Position numbers and translations under genes: made by a program. A model generated the notes under the pieces. The model was given only the letters and a program-made list of their open reading frames with translations. It was not told the origin of the DNA and did not search any database. From contig CM018695.1 in assembly GCA_009363875.1 (NCBI GenBank), positions 67,206,907-67,270,906 on the forward strand: DNA of 64,000 nucleotides, in the 5' to 3' direction. This document shows positions 37,901 to 48,330 of this stretch, piece after piece. Position 1 is the first letter of the stretch. Every line of letters begins with the position of its first letter. Origin of the DNA: Mikania micrantha. Taxonomy: Eukaryota; Streptophyta; Magnoliopsida; Asterales; Asteraceae.

Positions 37901-40900
37901 ATTGCAAAGATATGAATTTTGTTTACACCTAGGTCGTATATATACACGACTTTACCAAATTATTTACAACTTGCTAATTACATAATTGACATTTCTATCT
38001 ATAACACATATTTTAACTAATTTACATAAATAACCCTAGACTTGACTTAGGAGGGATTAATCTATCATTCACCCCCTTAATCACGAATGATCAAGTCTTG
38101 AACACCGAGTAGCTCCTGCATTGTTGCAAACTTGACTCTTGCCAATGCTTTAGTCAGAATGTCAGCCTTCTGAAGTTCTCCACTGATGTGTTCAACAATA
38201 ATGTCTTCTTTTTCAACACATTCCCTTATGAAGTGATAACGAGTGTCAATGTGCTTGCTTCTTCCATGAAACACCGGATTCTTCATTAAAGCAATCGCTG
38301 ATATGTTGTCAACATATATAGTAATCTTTTCTTCTTTCCATCCAGTAAGTTCACTAAGAAGTCTCTTAAGCCATAAAGCTTGATATGCTATAGCTGTTGC
38401 AGCCATGAATTCAGATTCACATGAAGATAGTGCCACAGTTTGTTGTTTTTGCGTGCACCAAGTTATGGGAGAGTTTCCGAAGTAGAATACTATTCCAGTA
38501 GTGCCTTTTCCTTCTTCAGTATTAACTCCATAACTACTATCACTATAGCCAGTTATTTTACATCCTCCATTCCTTTTATAGACTATACCAAAGTCTTTAG
38601 TTCCTTTGATATATCTAAGGACTTGATGAATGGCCTTAAAGTGATGTTCTTTAGGTTCTTGCATGAACCTACTAAGTAAACCAACTGAATAAGACAAGTC
38701 TGGTCTAGTGTGTAACAAATACCTAAGACAACCAATCAGACTTCTATATTCAGTAGGATCAACTGATTTTCCACCTTCAGTCTTAGTTAAAAGTGTACCA
38801 GGGTTCATTGGAATCTTAGTCTCATTACTATCAAGCATTCCTGCATTTTTAAGGATCTTAGTAATGTAAGCAGATTGTTTAATAGTTATCTCATCCTTTG
38901 TTTGGATAACTTTTATTCCAAGATAATAAGCTAGTAACCCAAGGTCACTCATCTTAAATTTCTCTTCCATTTGAGATTTAAATAAGTCTATTTCTTTCTT
39001 TAGAGTTCCAGTAACTATGAGGTCATCCACATAGACTCCAATAAGTAAAATAGAAGTTTGTTTTTCTTTGTATAGACAGCTTGTTCCAATGTGCATTTCT
39101 TAAAATCAAGTGATTTTAGAGTGTTATCTAGTTTCACATTCCATGCACGTGGTGCTTGTCTAAGTCCATATAATGCCTTGGAAAGTTTATAAACCTTTCC
39201 TGCATCTTTCACGAACCCTTCAGGTTGTGAAACATAAACTTCTTCTTTTAGTTCACCATGTAGGAAAGCGGACTTTACATCAAGATGATGTACTTCCCAT
39301 CCATTATAAGCTGCTAAAGCTAATATAAGGCGAACAGTTTCTATACAGGCTACAGGAGCGAAGACTTCATCAAAGTCTATACCATGCTGCTGTACATAAC
39401 CTTTTGCTACTAAACGAGCCTTATGCTTAATGATTTTCCCATTTGCATCTCGTTTAGTCTTAAATACCCACTTTAGGCCGATTGCCTTATGATCACTGGG
39501 TAACTTGGTTAATGTCCAAGTATTATTTTTATTAATAGAGTTGAGTTCAGCTTGCATAGCCTCAACCCATTTCTTGTCCTTAGCTGCCTCTTTATAATTT
39601 TGAGGTTCCTCTTCAGCTAGGAGTAATTTATTAACATTTAAGTCAATTTTTGGAGCCTATTCATACACTTTTGCCAATGGTTTAAAACCTTGCACTGGTG
39701 TATGGTCAAATGGATTTGACAAAATATCAGAACATTCAGCATCTTCAGCTGAACTTTGTTCATGTGTACATGTTGGAGGTGTGACAACATTATTTGGTGA
39801 ACTAGGAGATAAAGGTTCTTGATTATCTTCCTTTTCCTGTTCATCCCCATGTGTCATAGGAACCATTTCATTGTTTTCTTGAAGAACCTTTAATTCAACA
39901 ATGAATTCTACCCAATCTGGTTCCTTAGTACCAACCTCATTCATGTATTCACTCCAATTTAATGATTCTTTTTCCAAAAATTTGACATCTCTACTGATGC
40001 AAATTTTCTTAGTCATAGGATCAAACAATCTACATGCTTTTGATCCTTCCTGAACTCCCAAATATACCATTTTCACACTTCTATCATCTAACTTAGTTAG
40101 ATGATTTGATGGTACTTTAGCATATGCCACACACCCAAAAACCCTTAGATGTTTTAGGTTAGGCTTTCTACCCTTTAATGCTTCAAAAGGTGTAGAGTTT
40201 TTCAAAGCTTTAGTTGGAGTTCTATTTAACACATATATGGTATGCCTTACAGCTTCACCCCAAAAGTTTTGAGGCATCGACATAGCTTTCATTATGCTAC
40301 GAGTAGTAGATAACATTATTCTGTTTCTATGCTCAACCACACCATTTTGTTGTGGTGTATAAGGTGCTGTAAGTTGTCGGGCTATACCATGTTATTTACA
40401 GAAAGATTTAAATTCACTAGAAGTGAATTCTCCACCTCTATCAGTTCTTAATGTCTTTAGTTTGGTTCCAACCTCATTTTCAACTAACTGTTTAAATTCT
40501 CTAAAGATTCCAAAAGCTTGATCTTTAGAACTCAACAGGTATATCCACATATACCGTGTACAGTCGTCTACAAGCAAGAAAATATATTTCTTGCCCGAAT
40601 GTGTAAGAGGTGATATCGGACCACACAAGTCACCATAAACCAGTTCCAAAGGTTTATCTAACTTGAACCTTGCTTGGTTCGGGAAAGGGGCCCTAATGTG
40701 TTTCCCTAATAAACATGCATCATATAATTGACTTGCATAATTTATATGAGGAACACCTTGAACCAGATTTTTATGAGTCATCAACTTAATAGTGTCAAAG
40801 TTTATATGACCCAGACGAGCATGCCAAAGCCATGCTTCTTCATCTATCTTTAATAATAGACATATGGGTGCACCAATTCTCAAATTGATATTGTAAAGTC

Positions 40901-43900
40901 TATTCTTTGAATGTGTGACTTTCATAAGTAAAGTCTCATTGTTATTATACAGAAATAATAAGTCACGTTCTAATAAAACTTTACACCTATTTTCAGTCAA
41001 CTGTCCTAGACTGAGAATATTATTTTTCAGATTTGGAATATAGTAAACATGAGAAATGACTCTCTGTTCTTTATTTTTACATTCCAGTAATATTGAGCCT
41101 TTACCCTCAATTTCAACAAATGAACCATCACCAAAACGAACCCTTCTAGAGACCTCTTTATCCAATTCTCTGAAGTGCTCTTTGTTTCTTGTCATATGGT
41201 TACTTGCACCATTATCCAAGTACCATAGACTTTCATTTGTGGTTCCATATTGACTTGGCTTTATTTCTTTCTCATTTAGAAGAACTTCTTGACGATCCCT
41301 TTGTTCATCAAGAATTGCCATTAATAAAGTAGGCTCAACATCTTCTTCAACTAGATTAGAATGTTTTTGTAACTGTTTCCTTTTAGGGCACGTGTTTGAA
41401 TAATGTCCACGTTCTTTACAGTTATAACATCTAACCTTACTCATAGGTTTATGAGTTTTCTTAGATTTATTATAATGGGAGCCTTGAAAGGATCTTTCAT
41501 CCTTATCAACCTGCTTCCCTTTGTCATCACGCCAATTCTTTTGTGATGAATTGAACCTGTTTGGTACTTGATTACCAAAACATTTTCCATGACCTTTCTT
41601 ATTATCATGTTTTGTAAATAATAGTTTCTCTTGACTATCATTGGAAATTCCTTTTCTATACTTAATCCTTTCCTCGTAAGTTTTAAGTCTCTCGATAACA
41701 TCATTCAGAGTCAAAGTATCTAGATTATTGAATTGCTCTATTGAGGCAATTATTTGCAGAAATCTATCGGGCATAGCAGTCAAGAATTTCCTTACTAGTG
41801 TAGGCTGATCAATTGTTGCACCACAACTAGTTGCCTTACTAACGATACTTGTTAGTCTCAAAGTGAATGAATCAACAGATTCATCATCTTTCATTATCAG
41901 TCTATCAAACTCAGATTTGATGCTTTGTAAATGTGCCTGTTGCACTTGAGTAGCACCAACATGTCTGATCTTAAGTGTATCCCACACTTCTTTTGCTGTT
42001 TTACAATCCGCAACTTGTAAAAGCAATTCCTCAGACAGAGTTTGAAACAGATAAGCAATTGTAGATTTATCTTTTTTGGTATCTGCTGTTGTTTCAGCAG
42101 CTGGTTCAATCGTCTCTCGAAGACCATTAGCATCTAAAATAGCCTTCATCCTTATTGCCCATGTGGTATAATTTAAGGATTTTAACATAGGGCATTGGAA
42201 ATTTGTTAGAGACGGTCCCGGGTCCTTATGGATGACAACCGAGCCTTCAGCCATATTTAATGATACACGAAGTAAAAAAAAAACTTTTATGACTTTCAAA
42301 GAACCAAATAACAACAAACATAAAAATTAAACAACAAAGAATCGAACCTTTGTTTTGTTTTAATTTCAAGGAATTCTAATTCCTAATAGCTTAGATAATT
42401 TTGGTCAAATTTAAACCTTACAGAATATATATCAGATTGTGTCTGATTTCTGTAAATCCAGAAACACAGAAGTGATGGACACGAAATCTCACCTTCTAGT
42501 ATTCTTATTATACTTATAATCACCAACTAAGTGATTACTTGTGTCTAATAACAACTTGTATCTAAGCATATATCGAGATATTAACACTCTTAATATCTGA
42601 ACCTGATTTGTAAATCAAAAGAACAAAGTTTAAGTACACAAAACTTTGTAATTGAAACAACAAGTTGTCTGGTAACAACAATCTGAACTTGAATCAGATT
42701 TTTCAACACAAATTAGGCCTGCTATGTCTTGGCCGAATAAACACAAAAAATATAAGGAACAAAATCCACCAAATGAAACACGAAGTAACAATTTGATTTA
42801 AAATGGAACACGAAGTCAAATAGATGAAACACAAAGTAACAATATTTAATTTGGATTGAATGTCTTCTTTGAATCAAACCCGTGTACGATTTCGATAATA
42901 TGATAAACAATTGAATGACTTTATACTGATTGTTCTTCACTTCGAATGAATCGAACCGTGTGCCCTTCCTGTATGAATTAGAAGAACACGAACAGAAACT
43001 TTGTAGAATACGAACAAATCTTTGGTTAGATGAAACGGATTCGATCTTCTGTTTGAACGCTTCAAATCGATTCTAGAACACGAAATTACAGAAACCAGAA
43101 TGAACTCTTCTAATCGGTGATTTGTTTTTCGATTTCAGATCAAAAGTAAAAGTGGCTCTGATGCCAAATGAAATCCCAAAATCGAATAGAGATATATGCG
43201 GTTGCAATAATACAAACTTGAATTGCAAAGATATGAATTTCGTTTACACCTAGGTTGTATATATACACGACTTTACCAAATTATTTACAACTTGACCCTT
43301 GCTAATTACATAATTGACATTTCTATCTATAACACATATTTTAACTAATTTACATAAATAACCCTAGACTTGACTTAGGAGGGATTAATCTATCATTACA
43401 TTAGCCTAACGCAACCTTTTTACTACATAATGCAACTTTTTTAAAAAGTTGCATTTGGAAAAAAAAAAGTTGCATTATATAGAAAAAAAGTTGCATTAGA
43501 TTTAATGCAACTTACGCTAATGTGGCATTTTTTTGAATATAAAGATTGCATTAGGCTGATTTTGTTGTAGTGCATAGAAGCGAAGAGCTTCCTAAGAAAT
43601 AGAGAGTATATAGAAACAAAAAGCTTCCAGATAAACGAAGGATATTCGTAGAAACGGAAAGCTTTCAGAGAAACACCTTTCGAAGAAAGCTCTTCCGAAG
43701 AAAGCTCTTCCGAAGAAAGCTGCTTCCGAAAGCCCGACATACTCTTTCAAAGAACAGTTCCTTCTGAAGACAAGCTTCTGAGAGACAAATTCTTCCTCTT
43801 AGAACAATCAATAGTTTTCTAAATATCTGATAATGCAGTTATTGAGTTATAACTGGATATCACTTATGATCTTGTTATTAAAGTGAATTGAATGTTTTCA

Positions 43901-46900
43901 AACACACTTGCATTGAGCTCAGGTGCAATATAAATAATGAGAAGTACTCAATAGTGAAAACAACCGAATTACACAATTATCACAACATCACTTAACATAC
44001 AAAGTGTTTTCTCTAACATCTGAATTGTTTTCATTCTTTTTTTAAAGGTAAATATCAGTTGCTAGAGTCCTCTCCAGCAGCACACACTGTTCCAACTGTT
44101 GAGTTAAAATTGCTAACTTAACAACGATTACTTTTTTGTATAATTCTCACAAATTGTTTGTCTCATGATTAACAGGAAGCTCACAAGGATGGTCTTCGAA
44201 TATCATTTGAAGACATACAAAGGGCCACACAAGACTTCAATAATGAAAATATAATTGGGAGGGGAGGATTTGGGACGGTATATAAAGGAGAAATTTTACG
44301 CGATAAAGAGCCTACCGTCATTGTTGTGAAGCGGAATGACAAGATTTCACAAGGAGAACAAGAATTTCTGACAGAACTTGAAATTCTTTTTGAGTATAAG
44401 CATGAGAATATTATTTCTCTAGTAGGCTACTGTGACGAAAACAAGGAGAGAATCTCTGTTTACGAGTACGCCTCTAATGGAAGTCTAGATATGCATGTGG
44501 GCAATGCTAGTCTTACATGGATGAAAAGACTGATGATAAGCATTGATGTTGCAATGGGATTGCATTTCCTTCATGGAGGTGGTTCACAACAAGCTGCTGT
44601 TATACATAGAGATATCAAATCCTCCAACATTCTACTAACAAGTGATTGGAAGGCAAAAATTTCTGATTTTGGGTTGTCCAAGATAACTGCTATAGATAAT
44701 GAAATCGACCTTATGGTCGATGATGCTTGTGGCACTCTTGGCTACGTTGACCCGCAGTATGTTGAAAAGGGTTTCTTTACGAGAGAATCTGATATATATT
44801 CATTTGGTGTGGTTTTATTTGAGATTATGTGTGGAAGAACATCATATTCACATCGCCATTATGATCTTGTCCATTTGGTTAAACGTCATTATGAAGAAGG
44901 AACACTTGATGAGTTGGTGTTTAAGGATATAAAGAATATGATCGTGCCAGCATCGCTGAGAGCTTACCAAAGTATTGCGTATGAGTGCTTACATTATGAG
45001 CGAGAGAAGCGGCCGACGGCAAGTATGCTGGTTTCAAAACTAAAGGAGGCTTTGAGATTCCAAGTAAGTTTTCATTGTTTTACACATCGAACGACAAAAT
45101 TCATTAAAGAAACATTGAATCAAATGATATCAACAAAACGATAAACAAACAAAACTGTTTCTAGGATATGCATTGGGATCAAATCATGTTAATTTGACTA
45201 CTTTATAACACATTTATGCAGAAGGATATTGAAATATGGAAGGCAAAATTGCCTAAAGACTCCAAAGAAATCATCAAGATTTCAAAAACCCCAGACACCC
45301 TTTCTAACTTAAGCAACAAAGAGCTCTATGAAAAGTTGTCCGAAGGAATCCTCCTTAAAAGGGGCAAATCGGTAATTAGTTCATTTGATCTCATGTCTCA
45401 CTGGTTTAAATCTTTGTTTCAATCAATTATTTTAATCCGAATGAAAGTGTTCTTGATTAAATTAAAGATTGCATTTAATTTGTTTTGTTTTCGAGTAACA
45501 GTGCTTGTCAGTAAACAATAATGGAGAACGAAATGAAATCGTGTCAGCGACAATGTTTTCCTATGAAAACAAGATATTACATAAGCCGATATCCTTACAA
45601 AACTCAAGGTATCCCTCTTTTATTCCTTTTAACAATAACAACTAGTTTTACTATTTAATTTAAAACTCGGAAAATTAAGTTAACAGACGTTGAAGGCTTA
45701 GCCGGCACTTTTGAAGGCTTTTAGCTGGCAATTTTGCCGGCGAAGTCTTCAACATCTATTTTGGTAATTGTAATTGTATCTAAAAGCTTAAAAGTTATAA
45801 TTGTATCTTAACTCTATCCCAGTTGGGATAAAAATGCTGCTCCAAATAAGTCATCGGCTCAAAGTTATTTTTGAAGTTAATCATCTAAACACTTTTAACC
45901 CTATTTTCACAATATAAGTAAAATAACGTTAAAATTGGTGTCACTTTCACACATATATACATTATATGCGTGTATCGCAAATTTAAAAGAGTGGTGAAGA
46001 GGTTGACCGAACCTTACATGTGCAGATTTAAAAGAGTGGTGAAGAGTTTGGATATTACAAATCTAAGGATTCAAATCAAGATAAAAACCCAATTTTTATC
46101 TCCAAATGTGATTTATGGCGCACACCTTGTCTTCAAATTTTGTGATCCAAGAAAATTTTCAAGTAAACTAACATATGTGAACCTCAAGTACAAAATGGGG
46201 AGTGAAACCTTGCATGGGTATTTTGCAACACGGGATAAAGACGAGTGGATGATGATAGAATTGTGTCGATTTATAGCTCGCAAGAAAGATATTAATTTTA
46301 AGGTTTTACTTGAGAGCTTGTCACGTTACTATTGTGGAAGTGGTGCAATCTATGTTGAAGGCATCCATTTTCGAGCCATCGATGATGCAACCTTGAAGGT
46401 ACTGATTCTAATTTTTATCACTTTAAAATGTAAAAAATTAACTACCCATCTCAAAACACACACACACATATATGTATTCAATTGTGTATAGGATATATGG
46501 AATATTTTTAGTATGAATATATAGTGATAACTTAGTTTAAAGAGGAAGAAATTAAACCTAACCTAATGGGTGTAGCTCATATCTACTATTGGGTTTAGCT
46601 CATCTGCATACAACCTGCAAGCAAACAGCATGGAGCAACCATAAGTTTGGAACAAAGATAAGGCAAACCGAAGAGCACACGAGTTTAATTTATAACATGG
46701 ACTTATACTTTTTTTACTTCACAGGTGAAACCAAACGCAGATTCTGTGCAGCAAGTGTTGGTTGATTATGATAAAATAACCCAACTGGAAGATGATGAAA
46801 AGGTTATAAAAAAATTACATGAATCGAAAATTTTGAAATATCTCTTATTATAAGTTAATGATATACTTGTTGAATCTTTTGATGAACAGTCATTCTCACC

Positions 46901-47562
46901 AAGCATAGGGAAGTGTCACATGCTTCCAGCAAAGATGGTTTTATACCCTGAGTCTGCTAATGTGAAATGTTTCATGTGGAAATCACTTGCTGAGCCTGAA
47001 TCCAGGTTTGAACTTTTAGCCAACTGTTGTACTTAATCTCGCACACAAAACTCGCTCAAAATAACTAATTAGTTTTGGTAATTACACTTGCTTATATTCT
47101 AATAAAGAACAAGATGGGAAGATAACTTTTTTGCATACAACTGTTTATGAATGTAGATTTCTAGAGGTGGCTGAGCTATTATCACGCCAAGTATTTCGGA
47201 TCAAATGCAGGATCGAAACGCAAAAGTTGTCTCCAGATACAGATTATGCATGTTATCTTGTATTCAAGCTATCTCAAAAATGTCATGGTTTGCAGTGTCC
47301 GGTGAAAGTGAGGGACGTACTCCTTAGGAAAAACAAAGAGTATAAATTTCTTTATTTAAGATCTCCAAGAGTAGTAAATTTACACACTATTGAATGGGTA
47401 CCCAAGCTTAGAGAAGACGGATTGATGGAAGTTATCGTGTGGAAATTTAACTCTGGTAATACATCGAGTGATGATGATCATCCTATGAGTTTGAAATTGA
47501 GATGCTATGAAGGAACCATGTCTGGTCTTGTTGTATATGGCGTTGAATTTCGACATGTGTGA
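21673..47562 (+). CDS. Triple-kinase, double-PP2-domain protein (tandem kinase protein)
   Basis: Ten exons join in frame: 21673-22959, 23073-23123, 35842-36843, 44176-45063, 45222-45371, 45502-45608, 46026-46398, 46725-46802, 46890-47005 and 47157-47562. All introns are GT-AG; exons 1-5, 7 and 8 end in phase 0, exons 6 and 9 in phase 2, and each next exon supplies the missing base. The total is 4458 nt, 1485 residues. Order: pseudokinase (1-429), short linker, kinase 2 (447-780), kinase 3 (781-1076), linker (1077-1126), PP2-like domain 1 (1127-1286), PP2-like domain 2 (1313-1485). There is no signal peptide or membrane segment, so a cytoplasmic receptor-like-kinase-type protein is expected. 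PP2 domains are lectin-like. Neither kinase 2 nor kinase 3 has its own start before the glycine loop, and both begin right after an acceptor, which argues for one gene. Introns 2 (12.7 kb) and 3 (7.3 kb) are swollen by transposons. The joined transcript is predicted, not observed. Confidence 0.82.
22381..22593 (+). repeat. Coding minisatellite (24-bp units) inside the pseudokinase
   Basis: Three near-identical 24-bp units (AAGCCTTTATCATCCAGCTC plus GATC) are followed by variant units reading CAACCTCCATCATTCGGCTC. All keep the frame and encode KPLSSSSI then QPPSFGSV-like repeats. Confidence 0.9.
23073..23123 (+). CDS. Exon 2: 17-residue interkinase linker
   Basis: The sequence EHSGVAVEAGTSTDHLK lies between acceptor AAAG and donor AAG|GTAATT, phase 0 at both sides. 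It links the pseudokinase to kinase 2. Confidence 0.7.
23381..28101 (+). mobile_element. Copia element A, in intron 2 of the kinase-PP2 gene
   Basis: Two 172-bp LTRs (23381-23552 and 27930-28101) differ at two bases. They start TATAGGATTTCTC and end GATCTCAATA, so the usual TG...CA ends are absent. The flanks are A runs (AAAAA on both sides), compatible with a TSD but ambiguous. The primer site TGGTACCAGAGC follows the left LTR and the purine tract TTGAGGGGGAA precedes the right. Gag-pol has two frame breaks. Same orientation as the host gene. Confidence 0.92.
23600..27922 (+). pseudogene. Copia A gag-pol (gag, PR, IN, RT, RNase H; two frameshifts)
   Basis: The first open part (to 26038) holds gag, a zinc knuckle (CTFCNRDGHKREGC), protease (WIIDSGCTEYIT) and integrase (HQRLGHASKGKL, CDSCAKAKHTR, HCDVWGG, VDDFSRAVWIFL, VRCDNGGEFTS, TPQQNGVVERKHR). 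A slip around the A run near 26012-26019 shifts the frame. RT then continues to 27063 (KARLVAKGFTQ, VNNAFLHGDLDEEVYM, YVDDVIITG). A second break at 27063 precedes the RT thumb and RNase H to 27922 (DSDWLGCPYTRRSRTGY, SSAEAEYGAM, FHERTKHVEMDC). The polyprotein normally supplies all functions for copy-and-paste transposition; this copy cannot make it whole. Confidence 0.9.
28131..28617. mobile_element. MITE-like element with CAGGGGTGTTCA termini
   Basis: About 487 bp between CAGGGGTGTTCA and TGAACACCCCTA, imperfect inverted ends of hAT style. The inside is rich in GGTTTATTTGGTT and TTCGGTT repeats. I found no clear 8-bp duplication. No ORF. Confidence 0.6.
28960..29960. other. Organelle-like (possible mitochondrial) insert in intron 2
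   Basis: This stretch is clearly more GC-rich than its neighbours and lacks the TA tracts and transposon motifs seen elsewhere. Open frames at 28986-29300 and 29418-29753 do not match a family I recognise. The composition resembles plant mitochondrial intergenic DNA, so a nuclear mitochondrial insert is my guess. Other possibilities are an unknown transposon or an old gene fragment. Confidence 0.3.
30209..31720 (+). mobile_element. Gag-only Copia remnant
   Basis: A primer site TTGGCATCAGAGCC at about 30208 is followed by a gag region in two frames (30640-30895 and 30890-31381) with UBN2/Copia gag motifs (EYKTILKANGLWDMIEP, IANCKSAKEIWDALK, LNGIVTQANNLG, FVRKLLSSVPKRF, TLDEIIRRLKAFEER). The zinc knuckle is disrupted (RYYSCNNFLTLC), and no protease, integrase or RT follows. 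Within 300 bp comes a purine tract AAGGGGGTG and an LTR-like start TGTTGGATACAAC at about 31702. The gag resembles that of Copia B (TTWAIRMKAILDANG type). It is a deletion derivative. Confidence 0.75.
31697..31836 (+). repeat. Direct duplication of LTR-start sequence
   Basis: TGATTGTTGGATACAACTAA and the following ATTTACAATTAATAACCTTC occur twice, each copy followed by TTGCATAACACCCTTTGACA. Confidence 0.85.
32604..33001 (-). mobile_element. Gypsy LTR fragment with primer site (minus strand)
   Basis: On the minus strand TTTGGCGCCCACCGTGGGA follows an LTR end (GCAACAACA). This primer site type is seen in plant Gypsy elements of the Tat/Athila group. The LTR part runs from 32629 to about 33001, where another LTR begins. 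No coding domains are attached. Confidence 0.55.
33002..34600 (-). mobile_element. Degenerate LTR, Gypsy type (minus strand), right border unclear
   Basis: Starts TGTCACACCCCAACC, the reverse complement of the GGGGTGTGACA terminus seen at 18619. It holds AT-rich LTR-like sequence with GAAGGTATTTAATCATTCC, resembling the flank at 14485. I could not define the other end or a target duplication. Confidence 0.45.
34627..34963. mobile_element. Foldback MITE D
   Basis: A long inverted repeat whose arms include CTCTTAAAGCATCAACTCAA with TTGAGTTAATGCTTTAAGAG-like sequence, and ACATCATTGTAACACATCTA with its complement. The loop lies near 34790. Confidence 0.8.
34964..35841 (+). other. 3' part of intron 2
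   Basis: No coding signal; it includes ordinary AT-rich sequence and a GC-richer patch near 35000-35120. It ends in the polypyrimidine-poor acceptor ACGTTGCAG used by the kinase 2 exon. Confidence 0.5.
35842..36843 (+). CDS. Exon 3: kinase domain 2 (RD kinase, motifs complete)
   Basis: 334 residues between acceptor TTGCAG and donor CAG|GTAAAT. It has GSGGFGVVYR, VAIK (TVAIKCITK), E in FIAEIETL, HRDIKSANI, DFGLSR, a CDPEY motif in place of APE, SDVYSFGVVLFELLTGR and HRPTMKAV. These are all the residues needed for Ser/Thr phosphotransfer, and the RD motif suggests activation-loop control. An insert of about 20 residues (HFDSFVMKDNNKLEAP) lies between the glycine loop and the lysine strand. The only upstream in-frame ATG overlaps the acceptor itself, so this is unlikely to be a gene start. 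Confidence 0.88.
37848..43395 (-). mobile_element. Copia element B, in intron 3 of the kinase-PP2 gene
   Basis: LTRs lie at 37848-38067 (220 bp) and 43169-43395 (227 bp, with a 7-bp GACCCTT-type insertion). Both read TGAAATCCC...CTATCA on the plus strand. The perfect TSD is TTACA (37843-37847 and 43396-43400). On the minus strand the primer site TTTGGCATCAGAGCC follows the 43169 end and the purine tract AAGGGGGTGAA precedes the other LTR. Gag-pol is broken by two nonsense codons and a frameshift. Orientation is opposite to the host gene. Confidence 0.95.
38077..42254 (-). pseudogene. Copia B gag-pol (two stops, one frameshift)
   Basis: From 42254 down: gag (AIRMKAILDANGL, DCKTAKEVWDTLK), zinc knuckle (CYNCKERGHYSNTC), protease-like LDNGASNHM, integrase zinc region (HARLGHINFDTI) and core (VYGDLCGP, LVDDCTRYMWIYLL, LRTDRGGEFTS). 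A TAA at about 40390 interrupts integrase just after FKSFCK. It continues HGIARQLTAPYTPQQNGVVE to a second stop at 39657, then RT (HKARLVAKGYVQQ, KSAFLHGELKEEVYV). A frame change near 39020-39090, next to YVDDLIVTG, leads to RNase H (SDSSYGVNTEEGKGTTG, SSCESEFMAATAIAY, GRSKHIDTRYHFIRE), ending at 38077. Not functional as one polyprotein. Confidence 0.9.
43401..43574. mobile_element. Possible CACTA-type MITE, right part
   Basis: Repeats of GTTGCATTA and a hairpin (GTTGCATTA, GAT, TTAATGCAAC) end in GATTTTGTTGTAGTG, whose complement begins CACTACAACAAAATC, a CACTA-style end. A partner with GGTTGCA motifs lies before 37847, so Copia B seems nested in it. The left end is not convincing. Confidence 0.4.
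44176..45063 (+). CDS. Exon 4: kinase domain 3 (RD kinase, motifs complete)
   Basis: 296 residues from acceptor AACAG to donor CAA|GTAAGT. It has ISFEDIQRATQDF, GRGGFGTVYKG, the lysine strand TVIVVKRND, HRDIKSSNI, DFGLSK, CGTLGYVDPQY, SDIYSFGVVLFEIMCGR and KRPTASML. It looks catalytically competent. Its first in-frame methionine (44326) lies after the glycine loop, so a separate gene starting there would lack the ATP loop. Translation from an upstream exon is required. Confidence 0.88.
45222..47562 (+). CDS. Exons 5-10: linker and two PP2-like domains
   Basis: Exon 5 (EIWKAKLPKDSKEIIKIS...) is a charged linker. Exons 6-7 give PP2-like domain 1: NNNGERNEIVSATMFSYEN, then FKRVVKSLDITNLRIQIKI, YGAHLVFKFCD, YVNLKYKMG, WMMIELCRFI and YVEGIHFRAID. 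Exon 8 is a 26-residue spacer. Exons 9-10 give domain 2: MLPAKMVLYPESANV, FLEVAELLSRQVFRIKC, LSPDTDYACYLVFKLSQ, VPKLREDGLMEVIVWKFN and VVYGVEFRHV before the stop. The layout matches phloem protein 2/Nictaba-type lectin-like domains (W-x-E-h and G-h-E-F-R endings). Carbohydrate or ligand sensing is known for some family members; the ligand here is unknown. Confidence 0.85.
45811..45980 (+). mobile_element. SINE-like fragment in intron 6
   Basis: ACTCTATCCCAGTTGGGATA through GGCTCAAAGTTATTTTTGAA, TAACGTTAAAATTGGTGTCA and ACATTATATGCGTG matches part of 61046-61316. It lacks the GGGTCTGGGG portion. Confidence 0.6.
45981..46046 (+). repeat. 45-bp duplication at the exon 7 acceptor
   Basis: ATTTAAAAGAGTGGTGAAGA occurs at 45981 and again at 46026, where it is the first coding sequence of exon 7. 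The upstream copy is intronic and carries the acceptor TGTGCAG at its end. Confidence 0.85.
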
Positions 47563-48330
47563 ACTTTATTTTAAAAAAAAGTTTGATCATGTTATGTTCT
47601 TGATATTCAAACTCAAGGAAGTTTGAATGTCTGGTATTCATAAAAGTAAAGTCATTGAAATTTTATTTGTCTTTATAAAATAGCTAAATGTTCTAATAGT
47701 ATATAATTACTAGACCATCATGTTTTCATTTTTTTTCTTCTAATTTTTAATATCTTTAATGCTTATGTGGATATTAATTATATTAGGTGGATAAAACATA
47801 AAAAATACGAATACAATTTATGAATAAAAAATGTGTTTTTTATTTTTATTTTTATTTTTATTTTTACACACTAAAAATATAATTTTATGATTTAAAAATT
47901 ATATATATATTTTTTATATTTATAATTTATTATATTATCCAAATAAAAATAAAAAATATTTTCTAAAATTGATAAATTCGTGTCATTATTTATGTTTTTC
48001 ACATTATATTAAAGATCAAAAATATATATTACAACCTAACACATGATTAATGGTAACCTGGTAATTACATAGCATTAAAAAAATTAAACAAAACTTTCGT
48101 GACTTAAAAGAGAAAAATAAAAAGTCACTTAATTATAATATTTAACAAACTTTTTTACAATTTATATAAAGTTATCCATACAAATATTATTAGTTTAGTT
48201 TTCAATATTTGGATCAGGTCTCATTTATAAAGCAGATCGCCAAAACCTGAAAGATAAGCTCACAATGCAAGGAACACAGAGACGAGAACTAACAAAAGGG
48301 GGACGTTTTGTAAGATAAAAATTAAAAAGG
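47563..48330. other. 3' flank of the kinase-PP2 gene
   Basis: AT-rich, with no gene. Part of it is shared with 53790-54320, the second copy of a local duplication. Confidence 0.5.

Noticed and set aside
44326..45144. Kinase 3 as a stand-alone gene starting at the ATG at 44326
   Set aside because: That start omits the glycine loop encoded just upstream in the same frame, and the exon is bounded by a good acceptor and donor.
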